This document shows, in pieces, positions 47,339 to 58,028 of a stretch of DNA of 64,000 nucleotides (position 1 is the first letter of the stretch; each line of letters begins with the position of its first letter). Both the position numbers and the translations under genes were made by a program. Source of the stretch: Terana coerulea (lineage: Eukaryota; Basidiomycota; Agaricomycetes; Polyporales; Phanerochaetaceae); contig JAKOGH010000757.1 of the NCBI GenBank assembly GCA_024811115.1, positions 146,104 to 210,103 on the forward strand. The letters are read 5' to 3'. The notes below the pieces were generated by a model. That model saw only the letters and a program-made list of their open reading frames with translations. It had not been told where the DNA came from and searched no databases.

Positions 47339-48862
47339 TCATAACGTTGCGACCTCGGCGCTCTCTTCCCGCAACTCCGTGACCTCCTCAATTCTCGCTT
47401 GCTGACCCCCGTCGGATGCGTTGTTGCCCGTCTGATGCGCAACGGCGGCCTTGTTGGAGGCGAGAACGGCGCGAAGGAAGTCATTGTGTTGCTCTGGATG
47501 TTTGCGGTCCGAGATGAGGAGGTCGAGCTTTGGCGGGTGGTAAGGGTGACCGCTGCACCGTCGACCTCTGTTGGTGCTGATAGGACATCGGCTATCGTCC
47601 ACTGATCATTGTATGTGACCTCGTACTTCCCTGTGCTGCGTAGAGTTGGTAGGAAATTGCCTCGCGGGATGTTCTCCACCATCCACAAGAAGACGTCCTT
47701 TGTGCCGTGGTTGTGATGAACATCAATGCGACAATGCGCAATTTCCATCTGGGACAGATACTTATCAAACTTGCCCCAGTCTAGTATGCTTATGAAGGTT
47801 TCCAGGTCTTTGCACTTCTCAATCGCGAGCCTAAGCGTTATGCAAGGGCCTCCAGGGATGACCAGTTGAGTGCTTGAGACGTTAAGGTATGCATTGAATT
47901 CATTGACAGATTCCTTGGTGACTGAGAAGCTCAAGCCTGCAAGAATATACAGAATCAGCTTGTGCTTAGTGTTGCAAAGAACCCTGCCACGACATCACCT
48001 GGAGGTTTATTATGCCTGATAAGTGCAGAAGGAAGACTTTGGTGGTGAAACAAAGATGTCGCCTGCTGGAAGTAGCCCATATGTTCGTGGATCTCTCTGC
48101 AGGTGAGATCCATCCTCAGTGGCCCAAAACATTACCTCGAGCGCTAGACAACGATCGAGGCTGGATTCCACATGGCTCGGGTGCACATCAATTGACCAAA
48201 GCGGATACAGATGTTTTGGAGCATGCCTCCACATAGGAATGCGGACCTCCTCTTGAATGGACGTTCCGGAAAGTGTGAGGTTGCTGAGAACGGGACTGCT
48301 GTGGAGAAGTTGCTTGAAGGTGCCAACTGTGCGGAAAGCACACATTATACAGGTTGAGTGTGGTAAAGATGCGGATATATCCAGGAATAGCTCTCGGGAG
48401 CGAAGTGAAGGGCGAAGGGGGAGCGAGCTTGTTCACTTGTGTGCTCGTGCCGTCAAGTGCTAGCCAAAACCCTCGTGTGAAGTTCTCGAGAATTGTGAGT
48501 GGAATGTGATGCAACCATGGGATAGTCCAGAAGTTCTCAAACTTGGCCTCGAGAACCTGGATGCAACAGTTGAGCTGCGGCCAAATGTAGGGAAGTGGAT
48601 GCTCCAGGAAGTATCGCAGCTGTTCGGCATCATCGCGGGAGCGCAATGTCACCCTGGCCCAGATCCACTCCCGGCATATTTCTGCCCAGTACGTACAGAC
48701 AAGGCTGCATGCGGTGAGTCTCTTCTTCTCCTCCCTCCGAAGGTTGTACTCGTCGCCGGGCTCTATGCAAGACAGAAGAATCTTGGCCACAATCTCGGAA
48801 GGTACCCGGACTCCCAAGTTGGCGCCTCTCAACTGCGCGGACACCTCGAGGTCAGTGGCCAT
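47339..48862 (-). pseudogene. F-box-like gene, third copy, frame-broken
   Basis: The likely start is MATDLEVSAQLRG at 48862 (the frame is open to 48946). An F-box-like block follows: RVPSEIVAKILLSC and TACSLVCTYWAEICRE. The middle reads FTSLPRAIPGYIRIFTTLNL, then the frame slips by one base at about 48326-48332 and resumes as TVGTFKQLLHSSPVLSNL. An intron lies between about 48020 and 47940. The C-terminal part matches the intact relative (RGNFLPTLRS; ADVLSAPTEVDGAAVTLTT) and slips again at 47535-47545, where one more A would restore KLDLLISDRKHPEQHNDFL. The protein ends at 47339, directly against the truncated hydrolase copy A region. The slips may be real lesions or consensus errors; I call it broken as written. 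Confidence 0.6.
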
Positions 48863-49309
48863 TGTAGAATTAGATGTCGGGTATGGATGTATGAGCAGCG
48901 GCGTGGGACAGAGCTGACAGTGTCGGTTGACGGAGGGAGCGAGCAAGAGGACGAGAAGGCGACGACGGTTATTAGTATGAGCCGTGGGACTCGGCCGCTG
49001 GTGTGCTTACCCACAGACCATCCTGAGTTTCGCGGAGTAGAGACAAAGCCCAATGGTTTTGACAATTTACGGCCGACTGAGAATGTGCTAAAACAGATTA
49101 ATTGCTTCGCTTTTCTAGCGCATTACGGGTGATGGATGCCACGGCACTTAATGCTCCTATGCCTACCACGGTCTTCTACAGGCGTACTACGGATGGGTTC
49201 GGGCATCTCTCAGGCAGGGCTTGCACGGAGTGATCTCAGGCTGCACGCTGTAAGACCTCAGAGGAAGCCAGTTCATTTGTGCCCTCAGCGTTCACTGATG
49301 TCCTCTTTC
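48863..49309. other. Spacer, nothing recognised
   Basis: Upstream region of the third F-box-like gene. No further gene supported. Confidence 0.4.
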
Positions 49310-49454
49310 TTAGGAGAATACACTGATTGCTGGGGACGAGCCAGCGCAAATTGCAGATTTCGGAATGTCGGACTTCATAGATTCAACGACGAAGACTACC
49401 ACTCTGTCCAAAACAGAGGGCAGGTAGGTTCATGGCTCCGGAAATCCATCAGGC
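49310..49454 (+). pseudogene. Protein kinase relic
   Basis: A short piece of a protein kinase catalytic domain: NTLIAGDEPAQIADFGMSDF with the DFG triad, then STTKTTTLSKTEG and, after a one- or two-base slip at about 49420-49430, FMAPEIHQ, the APE motif that closes the activation segment. Nothing upstream (HRD loop, ATP lysine) or downstream of APE is present. At about 49455 the sequence passes directly into hydrolase copy B on the other strand. Confidence 0.6.
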
Positions 49455-49905
49455 TGGGGGACAGACGCGGCGCCGCGTTCGTTTTGCTCGAGCAGGTGAG
49501 GCACGAGCGCGAGTAGGAAGGTTCCCGCCCGCAGAGTCACCCTCGACGACAATGTTTGCCGACGCAAAGTGCAGGTTGTTTTATCAAATGATGGTACCCG
49601 GCGATGGCATCGAGTAGCGCAGTGGGGAACGGGCTCGGTGGATTCGGCATATTGTAAGACAGCCGATGTTCAAGGTTGAACGAGCGGCCGATGAACGCTG
49701 TGAGCTGCGGAATGCCGCGTTGGATGTCTGACGTCCAGTCGTTGGGTGCGCGGATCGCTTCACGTATGAGCCGCCATGCAGTGCGTACAGTATTTTGTCG
49801 CTGGGCTTCGCGGACGTGCTGGTGGTCACTTCTTGTCCGTGCTTATGGAACCAAGTGTCACCAACGCCCATGACGACCAACTTGAATGAATATAATCGTG
49901 ATATG
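49455..49905 (-). pseudogene. Alpha/beta-hydrolase copy B (fragment)
   Basis: Fragments of the same hydrolase in changing frames: GDTWFHKHGQEVTTSTSAKP, LYALHGGSYVKRSAHP (oxyanion HGG motif), FNLEHRLSYNMPNPPSPF, and VVEGDSAGGNL (nucleophile elbow). The C-terminal half, with the Asp and His of the triad, is absent because the copy ends at the kinase relic at about 49455. At least two frame changes occur inside. Confidence 0.65.
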
Positions 49906-49998
49906 AGTTGTACTTTGTTCACAGCTTAGGCAGATATCATCAATGCTCTAAACCTACAATGACAACGCACTGACAGTGGAAAGAGTATACGACACTCT

Positions 49999-51921
49999 TC
50001 AGACGGGAATGCCTATTGCTTTCTGTGTGGCCAGACCCGACCCATGGTGCACCAGCACGAGCTTCCACCCTGTCTGCTCCATGAGCTCGCGCACCTGGGT
50101 CACAGTGCGCTCCTTTCCGTTTGACGTCAACATCATCTGCAAGTCTAGGTAGTAGGAGCCCGCGGCGGCGTGTCCACCGTTGGGCAACAGCGGAGCCGGA
50201 GGCGTGGGACGCGCGGCGCCCGGGATGGTCTGCACGTCCTCCTCTACGCATGCGTACGCCATGAGGATGTCGACGATTATCAAGCGGGTGTGGGATGCCG
50301 CCGCCTCACGGAGATGGCGGAGGATCTGCAGACAGTGCTTGTCGGGCCAATCGTGCATGATGTTGCGCGCGAGGAAGACGTCGGCGTTCTTCACCGGCTG
50401 AGGCTTAAAGAAATCGTGCGCTGAAAAACGCGCGGTGTGGGTCAGACCAGGTGCATGCGGCAGCGCAGACTCCCCACGTACCCTGCAGTGTAACTTGGCC
50501 AGACTTGAGTGCACCAGGGAGTTTCTCATCCCAGAACTGTGCAACAGCGTCAGTCTTAGGGCAGAAACACAAGAAATACGTGATGCGCGTACCACGACGG
50601 CATCCTGCAGGACTTGCTCGCGGTCTTGAAGAACGAGCCGAAGATGAGGGTTGTGCTGAGCGAGCGTGACCGAGTGCGCGCCAATACCGCCGCCCACGTC
50701 GACGACGAGGGCATCCTTCTTCAATGATTTCCAATCGAAGCCTGAATGTACCAGGGAGCCCTGTCAACGAACCATGCAAGAAACCCAGCTGAAGTATGGA
50801 GTGCGCATACCTTCCAAGATTGCGCCCGGAGGTGACATGAGCTTGTTGGCTTCCATGGTGATATTCAGCCGCAGCTGACGTTGAGCATTTTCGGGCAGCT
50901 CCAGCCACTCCCAAATGATCAAGTTGGTGTTGAACGCCTTGTTGAAACAGGCTTCATTGGCTTCCTCAGACTTGCCTAGCTTGGGGTCGAATAATGTCTC
51001 TGGAAGGAACGACGCCGACCTCATGGCTTCCTCGCCGCTGGAGCAGAAGATTAATTGTTGGCGATTATCAAGCGGTGGTCGACGCACCAGTGCGCCGCAC
51101 CCGCAGCCATTCCCATCGTGCCAACATGCTTTTTCTCCGGGCTGTATCAGGCATATAGGCAAGGTTAAGGAATTATATCGCGAGGAGAACTCTGCGTACT
51201 GAGCGAGGAGATCCGCGACCGACTTGCCACTGTCGAGGCAGGTGGAAAGACGGTTGTTGGTGAAGACGTCAGGAGCAACTTCAACGAAAATGTGGTTCGT
51301 CGCGAGGACACGAAGGGCGCGGGCTAGATAGGTGTAAGGACGGACATACAGAGAGTAAGCAGGCTCTCACGCACCGAGCTTAGATGGCTCCAAATTGGTA
51401 CCACGAACCATGTCCTTGACGCGCACACCCTTTATGATGTATGAACACCAACTCATATGCGCTGAGGATAGGCTCACCTGAGGACCCGCTTCCCTACAAA
51501 TCTCGGCAACGTTTGCCTGGGCTGCGACCGCGAAGGCCCCGGTTATCGCATACTACAGAGCCAAGCTGTCAATAGCTGGGATATTGCAGAGCCTGTATGA
51601 CGCACCCCATCGCCACGGTCATTACAGACAGCATTGGCGAGCGGACGGACCAAATGAGCTGGCTGGCCGCGGCCACGATCAGCTGACCAGCGGCGTCGAC
51701 CTCGGGTACCATGCGCGCTGCTTCAGATGGGAAACTGAAGGTGTCGTACGGGGAAGGGTAGTCCAATCCGGCGGCGGCGGTGGTAGCTTCGATGGACTCG
51801 ATTGAGTCGTGAATAATCTTCGACAGAACTTTCAACTCTGCGAGGCTGCTTGCGCGCTTCGTACTAGCAGAAGGTCAGTATGCACTACTCCAGGTTGCAC
51901 TCGAACATACCTGGCGGCCAT
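49999..51921 (-). CDS. SAM-dependent O-methyltransferase
   Basis: A plant-type (Methyltransf_2 class) O-methyltransferase as found in fungal secondary metabolism and phenol methylation; the substrate is unknown. The start at 51921 (MAAS, joined to TKRASSLAELKVLSKIIHDS) is followed by a helical dimerisation region (SEAARMVPEVDAAGQLIVAA), YAITGAFAVAAQANVAEICR, GVRVKDMVRGTNLEPSKLG, NHIFVEVAPDVFTNNRLS, then the catalytic part: LPETLFDPKLGKSEEANEA, the SAM loop VVDVGGGIGAHSVTLA, DREQVLQDAVV, HDFFKPQPVKNADVFLARNI and MHDWPDKHCL with the catalytic His, and QTGWKLVLVHHGSGLATQKA before the stop. About eight short introns. The splice after the first large exon leaves a phase mismatch unless the C4 run at 51605-51608 has one more base. 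No biosynthetic neighbours are present, so a cluster is not indicated. Confidence 0.82.
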
Positions 51922-52213
51922 GACTGTTGGGGCCGATTTTGACTTTGAAGAGGAGCAAAGAGATGGTTATACCGAACGTACTTAATATTAAAAGAGGTCA
52001 CCTGGCTTAGAATGCTACCGATGATGTTTCCGACTACACAGGATGCTTACCAGTGACCGGTGACCCACATTGGTTGACTTGGCGGAAACTAGGGAACGAA
52101 CTTTATCCTTGAATGGTGTGCGGCATTGTTCCGATCTGTGAGCTCATTTGACTAGCGACCAGGGCCAACAAGTTGCCTGCACGCATTATTTGGCTCACTT
52201 TCTGTATTTGCCC

Positions 52214-53434
52214 TTACGAATCTAACCATTGGCCGATACACTGCAGGGCCTCCGACCGCTCCGGCTCATGCCACGGATAGGTCAGGAAGTCGTGCACAGC
52301 GTCAGGGTACTCCTGATACTCGACTTCGCACCCGCTACCCTCCATCCTCTCGACGCAATGCGACGATCTGGTCCCGGAACACCTCTGCCCCGCCGGCGAG
52401 GATGAACGTGCGCGGAAAGCCCTTAAAGAGGTTGCTGCCGGCGACGGAGGGAGACGCGGGGAGATGTAGACGTTCGTCTCAGCGGCCTGCTCACCCAAGG
52501 GGCCCACGAAGCGGCGGATGGCTTGGGTCAAGTCGGGACCCGTCATGCCGAGGTAGTCGGACGCAGCGTTGGTGCGTGCTGACAGAGTCTGCGCTATGCG
52601 CGCGGATGCCAAGATCAACCTATGGAGAGCATAGGAGAATGGCCGAGGGAGGCTGGGGGACGGAAGTGGCACCGGGTGGCTTCTCCTCAAGGAGGTAGCG
52701 CACGAACGCCAGCGCGAGGTTCCCGCCCGCTGAGTCACCCTCGACGACAATGTCCGCAGGCGCAAAGTGCATGTCATTCACCAGATAACGGTATCCGGCA
52801 ATGGCGTCAAGCAGCGCCGCGGGGAACGGGCTCGGTGGATTCGGCGAGTTGTGGGACAAGCGATATTCGAGGTTGAATGAGCGTTCGATGGACGCCGTAT
52901 GCTGCAGAATGCCACGGGGGGTTATTCGACGTCCAGTCGTTCGGGTGCGCTGATTGGATGGCGTATGTGCCCCCGTGCAGTGCGTACAGCACCTTTTCTC
53001 CGGGCCTCGCAGCCGCATTGGCGGTTGCTTCTTGTCCGTGCTTATAGAGCCAATAACCAGGTATACGCACACATTCAACCCCAGCCGTCTCTGCCCACTG
53101 CCTCAAGGCGCCATGAATCAAATCCGGGGTCGGCGGAATCCATACAGCCGTCGCGTTTCCCACTGTGCAAATTGCAGTGTGGTTGGGCGAAAAGTGCACA
53201 TCACTGCGCCAAATGGATCAGTGCTCTGGTGACGACGAAGTACTGTAGCGGCAACACCTACTTGGAGAAACGCACAAGGAAGCGGATGATGCGCACTCGA
53301 ATGACTCTGCCGATAGTCCAAGAGGCCCGGGGGCGGTTGTTCCTTGGGAGGGCGAGTACCGTCCAAATGGGGATGCGTACGAACAAACAGAGTAGAGCCT
53401 CCGAGACAATCCATACAAGTTTACTTAATCCCAT
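52214..53434 (-). pseudogene. Alpha/beta-hydrolase copy C (multiply broken)
   Basis: The first exon (53434 to about 53268) is intact: MGLSKLVWIVSEALLCLFVR and RPRASWTIGRVIRVRIIRFL, an N-terminal hydrophobic anchor typical of membrane-associated HSL-type esterases. The second exon starts at about 53159 (NATAVWIPPTPDLIHGAL) and keeps LYALHGGTYAIQSAHPNDW, VNDMHFAPADIVVEGDSAGG and HDFLTYPWHEPERSEAL, so the Ser and His sites survive. Lesions: a G6 run at 52916-52921 where five fit, TAG in place of Trp in CSP-W-VDLG (52620-52622), a slip near 52580-52600, slips around 52370-52460 in the ISPASPS-to-FKGFPR part. Without them it would encode about 370 residues. Confidence 0.8.
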
Positions 53435-53720
53435 GGGCGTGCTGTCGCGAACGGTACATCAATGTCCATGCCTAAGGTACAAATTCATGAAAACTTGTAC
53501 CTGTGCAGTGTTTAGTGCTAGTGAAGTAGGCGCGGGCGAGGGTAGTAAGAAAGAGGTAGAGGGATGCTCCCTGGACATCCGTGTTGGCCTGAAGATTCTC
53601 ATCCCTCCATGAGGTCATAGTGACTTCTATTCTTGTGCAGCGTTTCGTCTCACTATATCGCCACCGGTACCAGGGTCGAGCGAGACCAATCATCCGGGTA
53701 CCAATGTGTGGGAGCCTCTT
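53435..53720. repeat. Duplicated promoter-proximal segment (pair of 60132-60409)
   Basis: Upstream flank of hydrolase copy C, similar to the flank of copy D in the same position relative to the start codon. Shared short blocks such as GAGGTCATAGTG and GAGACCAATC are in order. It shows that the duplicated unit included at least 280 bases of 5' flank. Confidence 0.6.
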
Positions 53721-54665
53721 CAAGTTTTCGCAAGGCTTTGAGCCCCTAGTATAGTATACAATGAGGGTCTCATAGATAAACAGAGGTAAGAAGGTCAACC
53801 ACGTACAGTACCATCTCATCCGCCCAACATCTGAGGTCAGAAGTGCTGATTGACAAGGAAGATATGGAATAGTCGAACTGCCAGTCGCCGCGACAGATGA
53901 AGTGACCACGACCAATCAACGTCCAGAGGGTGGCGCACGATGAACTCGAATGATAGTTTTAAATAGCGGAGGATGACAGCGGGTCTCTGTGTCAAGACCG
54001 AGAGCCTTGTGGAAGGTTATTGTTGGATTGGTAGTATGTATTGAGTCTGACCGCGACGGTGAGGCTATTGGACCTCATATCTGGCGGCACTACAATCTGC
54101 GAGCAGCCACCGACTAGTAAGCATGGGGTCCGCCGTTGAACGTTGAGGCCTGGGGCTTTGGTAGTCCAACGACGGCGACGGCGTGGCAGGCAAATGGCGG
54201 CAAAAATATATAGCAGCAGGTCGTCGCCGCCCAGAGGTTGTGAGCAGAAAGTAGTAGCGCCGGGAAGTTCGCCAATTCTGGGACGCTCGGCGACCGCCGC
54301 GCCGCCCCCCGCCATAGGCCCGGATTTGACTTTTACCACGACGTCGACCACCCCTCCAGCCTTCGTGCGTCATGCTAAACGTGAAACGCAGATTATAACG
54401 TAGGGATGTTCGGGCTGCACATTCAACAGCATTCGGGATTACTTCGACACCTCGACTCCTTTACAGATTCAAGGGTACAAGGGTGCACACTGCCACTGGG
54501 GATAGACCACGCCTTTGGTATGTCTACGTCCATCTATTCTACAGCAGCATTTTCACCTCTGATATTTTTGAAATAGGCCGTCTGTGTCAATGGCCCATTC
54601 CTGCCTAGGAAAGCACTTTGTCGAGCTCGCTCGGAGGCATATGTCGCCGCTACCTGTATCTTTCA
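53435..54665. other. Duplicated 5' flank of the hydrolase, then unique spacer
   Basis: Bases 53435-53720 match 60132-60400 upstream of hydrolase copy D (shared blocks include GCGAGACCAATC and GTGGGAGCC), so the promoter region was duplicated with the gene. Bases 53720-54665 hold no gene I can support; 54100-54350 is GC-rich and open in several frames without protein character. Confidence 0.5.
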
Positions 54666-56115
54666 TTAAAAGTCAAACATGGCCGTCCTCTGGGACTTCT
54701 GAACCAAGACTCGGAGGGGAATTGCATTGCGTTCTTCGGATGTCCGCTGATCTTCCCAATCGCGAGTCTTGGTAGGAGGCCGAGGATGGCTATCAGTGTC
54801 GCAACATTGCCCCGGAAACTGGACACCAGAGTCGGTACGGGCAGTGCGACTTGTCAGAGACCATGACAGAGCTTGTGGCGTGAGCTCGCTTTTGGTTGCG
54901 AAGCTGCTGCTCCAGACTAGCGTCGCATTAGCACCAAGCAAATGTGCTCATCAACTGCATAGAGCTTACTTGTGGCAAAGACCAACGAAATGATAGAGAC
55001 GTACATGTTGCTGACAACAAGGTACGTGATTGTCTGCACGTAGTTTGGGTCGACGTAGAGGTCGATAATGATAACTATATTCAGCAAGACTATAAGCTCG
55101 TGAGTAAGAGTCGGAACATCAGTGGGTGCTAAATGACATGTACCACATACCTGGGAAGACGAAGTTGGTAACGGCTATCCAGAACAGAGTCTTCAATCTA
55201 GAGCTCAACGAATCTGGGAAAACAGGTATCAGCTGAGAGTCTTGCCGCTATCGGAATCTTGAAGCTACTTACTACCTGAGCCGAAAGTTACGCGTGCGTC
55301 ATCTACATTTGCAAAGATGTGGCCCCGGTACAGCTTCCAGATGAAAATGGAGGAAGTGTAGCTGGAAAGGAGTGGGCATTAATTTACCACAGAGGAGGTG
55401 ATGCCAAATTGATGCCAAACTCACGCATTGTCAAAAATCTGCAAAAAGTATTCCACCTTAGAAAACGGTGAAGCTCCGAAGTCGAGCTCCTTGGGCACAG
55501 TGAATTCTGAATAAGGCCCTGCCTGAATCTGCAGAGCCTGTTGGATGTAGTGGTGGAAGTATACTATGAGGCACGACATCCGCACGGTTTTGATTGCTGC
55601 AGGAAATGCGAGTACTAGAGCCAGCTTCTTCTTGGGCGTACGATGCGGCGGATATATGACCAACAAGCGCAACACCAGGACCATGTCAGCTATCCATGGT
55701 GTGAAGATTAACACCATTCCAAAAACAGCCTGGCCAACATTCGCTTTACTATGCAATGGGTCGAAGACCACAGTTAGCTGTATTGCTCGTGGTAAGTCAA
55801 AATACAATTTAGATTCCAAATAATCACTTGCGTACATTGATAACATTGCCCCAGACTGCTTCACTGATCCCCAGAAGGACAAGCAAAACATTGAGGACAA
55901 AGATGGGCTGTCTGCGAGTTGCACTGGTTGAGAAATATATGAGGACAATAAAGATTGGAATGAGCATCGAGCCAAAAATTGTTGCCACAAGGATGAATCC
56001 AATCGAAGGACGTGATTCCGTGGATGAACTGGGTCAAAATGAAGGTGACAATCTCCGGGATGGCTGGAACGGTGGAGGTTGCAGTAGGTATGCTCGGGTT
56101 TGCAGAGTTTGACAT
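54666..56115 (-). CDS. Seven-helix receptor-like membrane protein
   Basis: The start at 56115 gives MSNSANPSIPTATSTVPAIP. One base too many at about 56005-56015 separates this from the first helix (PSIGFILVATIFGSMLIPIF). Then: PIFVLNVLLVLLGISEAVWG, an intron (GTACGC to ATACAG), VGQAVFGMVLIFTPWIADMV, LRLLVIYPPHRTPKKKLAL, KVEYFLQIFDNA, and separate exons YTSSIFIWKLYRGHIFANVD, RLKTLFWIAVTNFVFP and VLLNIVIIIDLYVD with YLVVSNMYVSIISLVFAT. The end (VWSSS onward, rich in Ser/Thr) reaches about 54666. The arrangement of seven helices with a YPP-x-RTPKKKLAL loop is a recurring basidiomycete family resembling G-protein-coupled receptors; no ligand is known. Apart from the one frame slip it looks intact. 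Confidence 0.65.
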
Positions 56116-56689
56116 GGCTTACAATCAAGGAGGATAGTGTACAGCCTGTCGGCCTTGCAGGTGTCTATATATACCAAGAGGGTATTCAATATGGTGTATC
56201 AGATATGAGAGATGCTCAACTAAAATCACTGACAGAAGTCCACCAAAAACCTTCAGCTCCCACCAGCAAACGCCCTGAGCATCAGGTTCATTCTACGCTG
56301 TAGAACTTTAACATAGCCGACTGCTTTGTGCTCTATCATTGAGAATTTCCAGGCGGATCAATGAGATACAGAGGTACTCACATCTCCAATATGAGCACTT
56401 ACGGTGATACGTGTAGAGTCAATCGTTAGTGATAAACACATGCGCGGGTTTAATGACCTCAAGGTCGACACGGCACTTGGTCCAATTCTTCGTTCTGTAG
56501 TGGACAGAGCAATGCCTCGACGCTTAGGTTGTCTATCATACCTATCTAAATCAGCGCTGGAGAATCTGCCACAGCTTGAGCGGAGAAGTACGAACCTGTG
56601 GTAGCTTGGCCATGTGCAACCGATAATCAGTGGTGTGGGTCGGATTCCGGCCTATTATTGTATGGGTGGTAGGTTGAGGGCTCCAGACT
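56116..56689. other. Spacer, nothing recognised
   Basis: Upstream region of the receptor-like gene. No gene seen. Confidence 0.4.
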
Positions 56690-57992
56690 CGATCACTGAT
56701 GCAGATACGGTTAGATTTCGTGCAACGTCGCATGCAATTACTTCTATTGCAACACTTGGAAGGCCTGATCCATGCCATTCAACAATCAAGGTCGAGATGA
56801 AGAGCTGGTACATCATGGCCCACTGGCATGAAAGATGGTGTTTATGCACTGGAATGACCACGCCGGGCGATGTAATCAGCTTGGTGTGGCACTGGAGCGT
56901 TGAACGTTGAATGGAGCCCGGACATCTGAGAACACGTGCTGTGTTGCATGCCACGATCTTGCCGTCATCTCATGTGCGGCCATACGCAGTAGCTACAAGA
57001 GATCACTGCTAGCTGACTTACCGCAAGACGTTCGTCCGCAAGTCTGAAGGTTTGCGCTTGAACCCAAGGATTGTTCAGGCTTGACGCGGTCAACTTGCAG
57101 CCGGAATGAGACTAGTGGCCAAGTAGTTTACCAGCCTCATCGTCACGACGTTTAAAAGTCGCCAGAGAATATGTATGCAAGGTGAACAGACTTGTGTTTA
57201 AGGGCGCGCGTGGTGGAGGGAGAGGAAGTGAGGTGGCAGGGCCTACGGACGGATATCCTAAGAGGAAAGTGGTCAACAGAGCCAAATAAACCTAAACGCT
57301 GCGGTACGGCGAGGGCCACACCGGTACCGCGACGAGCCCCAAGTGAGCTCTACAGCCTGACCGGCACGGGGAGATCAAAAAATCGCGCACGCCGATGAGA
57401 AGAGTGCGTTGCGTACCATACCCATCAAGCTACACGTTCCAGAGTCTAAGTAGCGGGCAGAAGCCAAGCGAAGCGTCCAAGTTTTGGATCCCCTTGTCAC
57501 GCTCATTTGCAGGTGGTCTCGTGAGAAAATGTAAGAAATCTATACGCGTCATATTACAGCAAATCTTCTTGCGTTGTGTATGGTAAACCTTGATGAACAG
57601 TAAAGACAGTCAGGCTGTGTCTAAGCGAAGACACACGCCGTCACGGTCACGCGCCTGCAAGCGATGAGGGTCGGAAGACTTGCGACTTCCGGTACACGTG
57701 GTAAAGCCCCTAGTACAAGCATATGTCCTAGATGGCATGTATGTGTGTCTTTCTGTGGTGGAGTCACTAGCTGTGCTTATGACGGGGGTAACCGCGCCGC
57801 CGAGGTGTGTGCTCAGGGCACTGAGATCTCCTGTGACGTAGATGTTGGTCCCGTATACGGCGGTGTAGGTTGCTGCACGAGCTGGTGTGTCTGATTAGAT
57901 ACCTGCTGAAATGAATAAGAGCTGTACGCACATCCGTCGGGGTTGACCCATTCGACTGTAATCTTGCCAGTTACAGGATCGACGCCGAACTA
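56690..57992. repeat. Segmental duplication block S1
   Basis: Matches 61280-62835 in direct orientation with many substitutions and some insertions. Shared blocks include GGAAGGCCTGAT near the left end, CTTGAACCCAAGGA in the middle, and TTGACCCATTCGACTGTAA near the right end. The right part (about 57760-57992) is, on the minus strand, a copy of the last exon of the secreted-protein gene at 62755-63989 (VDPVTGKITVEWVNPDGCAY). The match stops at the TTATTTTT at 57985-57992, where the 3' flank of hydrolase copy D begins. Confidence 0.7.
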
Positions 57993-58028
57993 CACATTAT
58001 TTTTCCCCTTCTGTCTTTGCCCCTCAGG

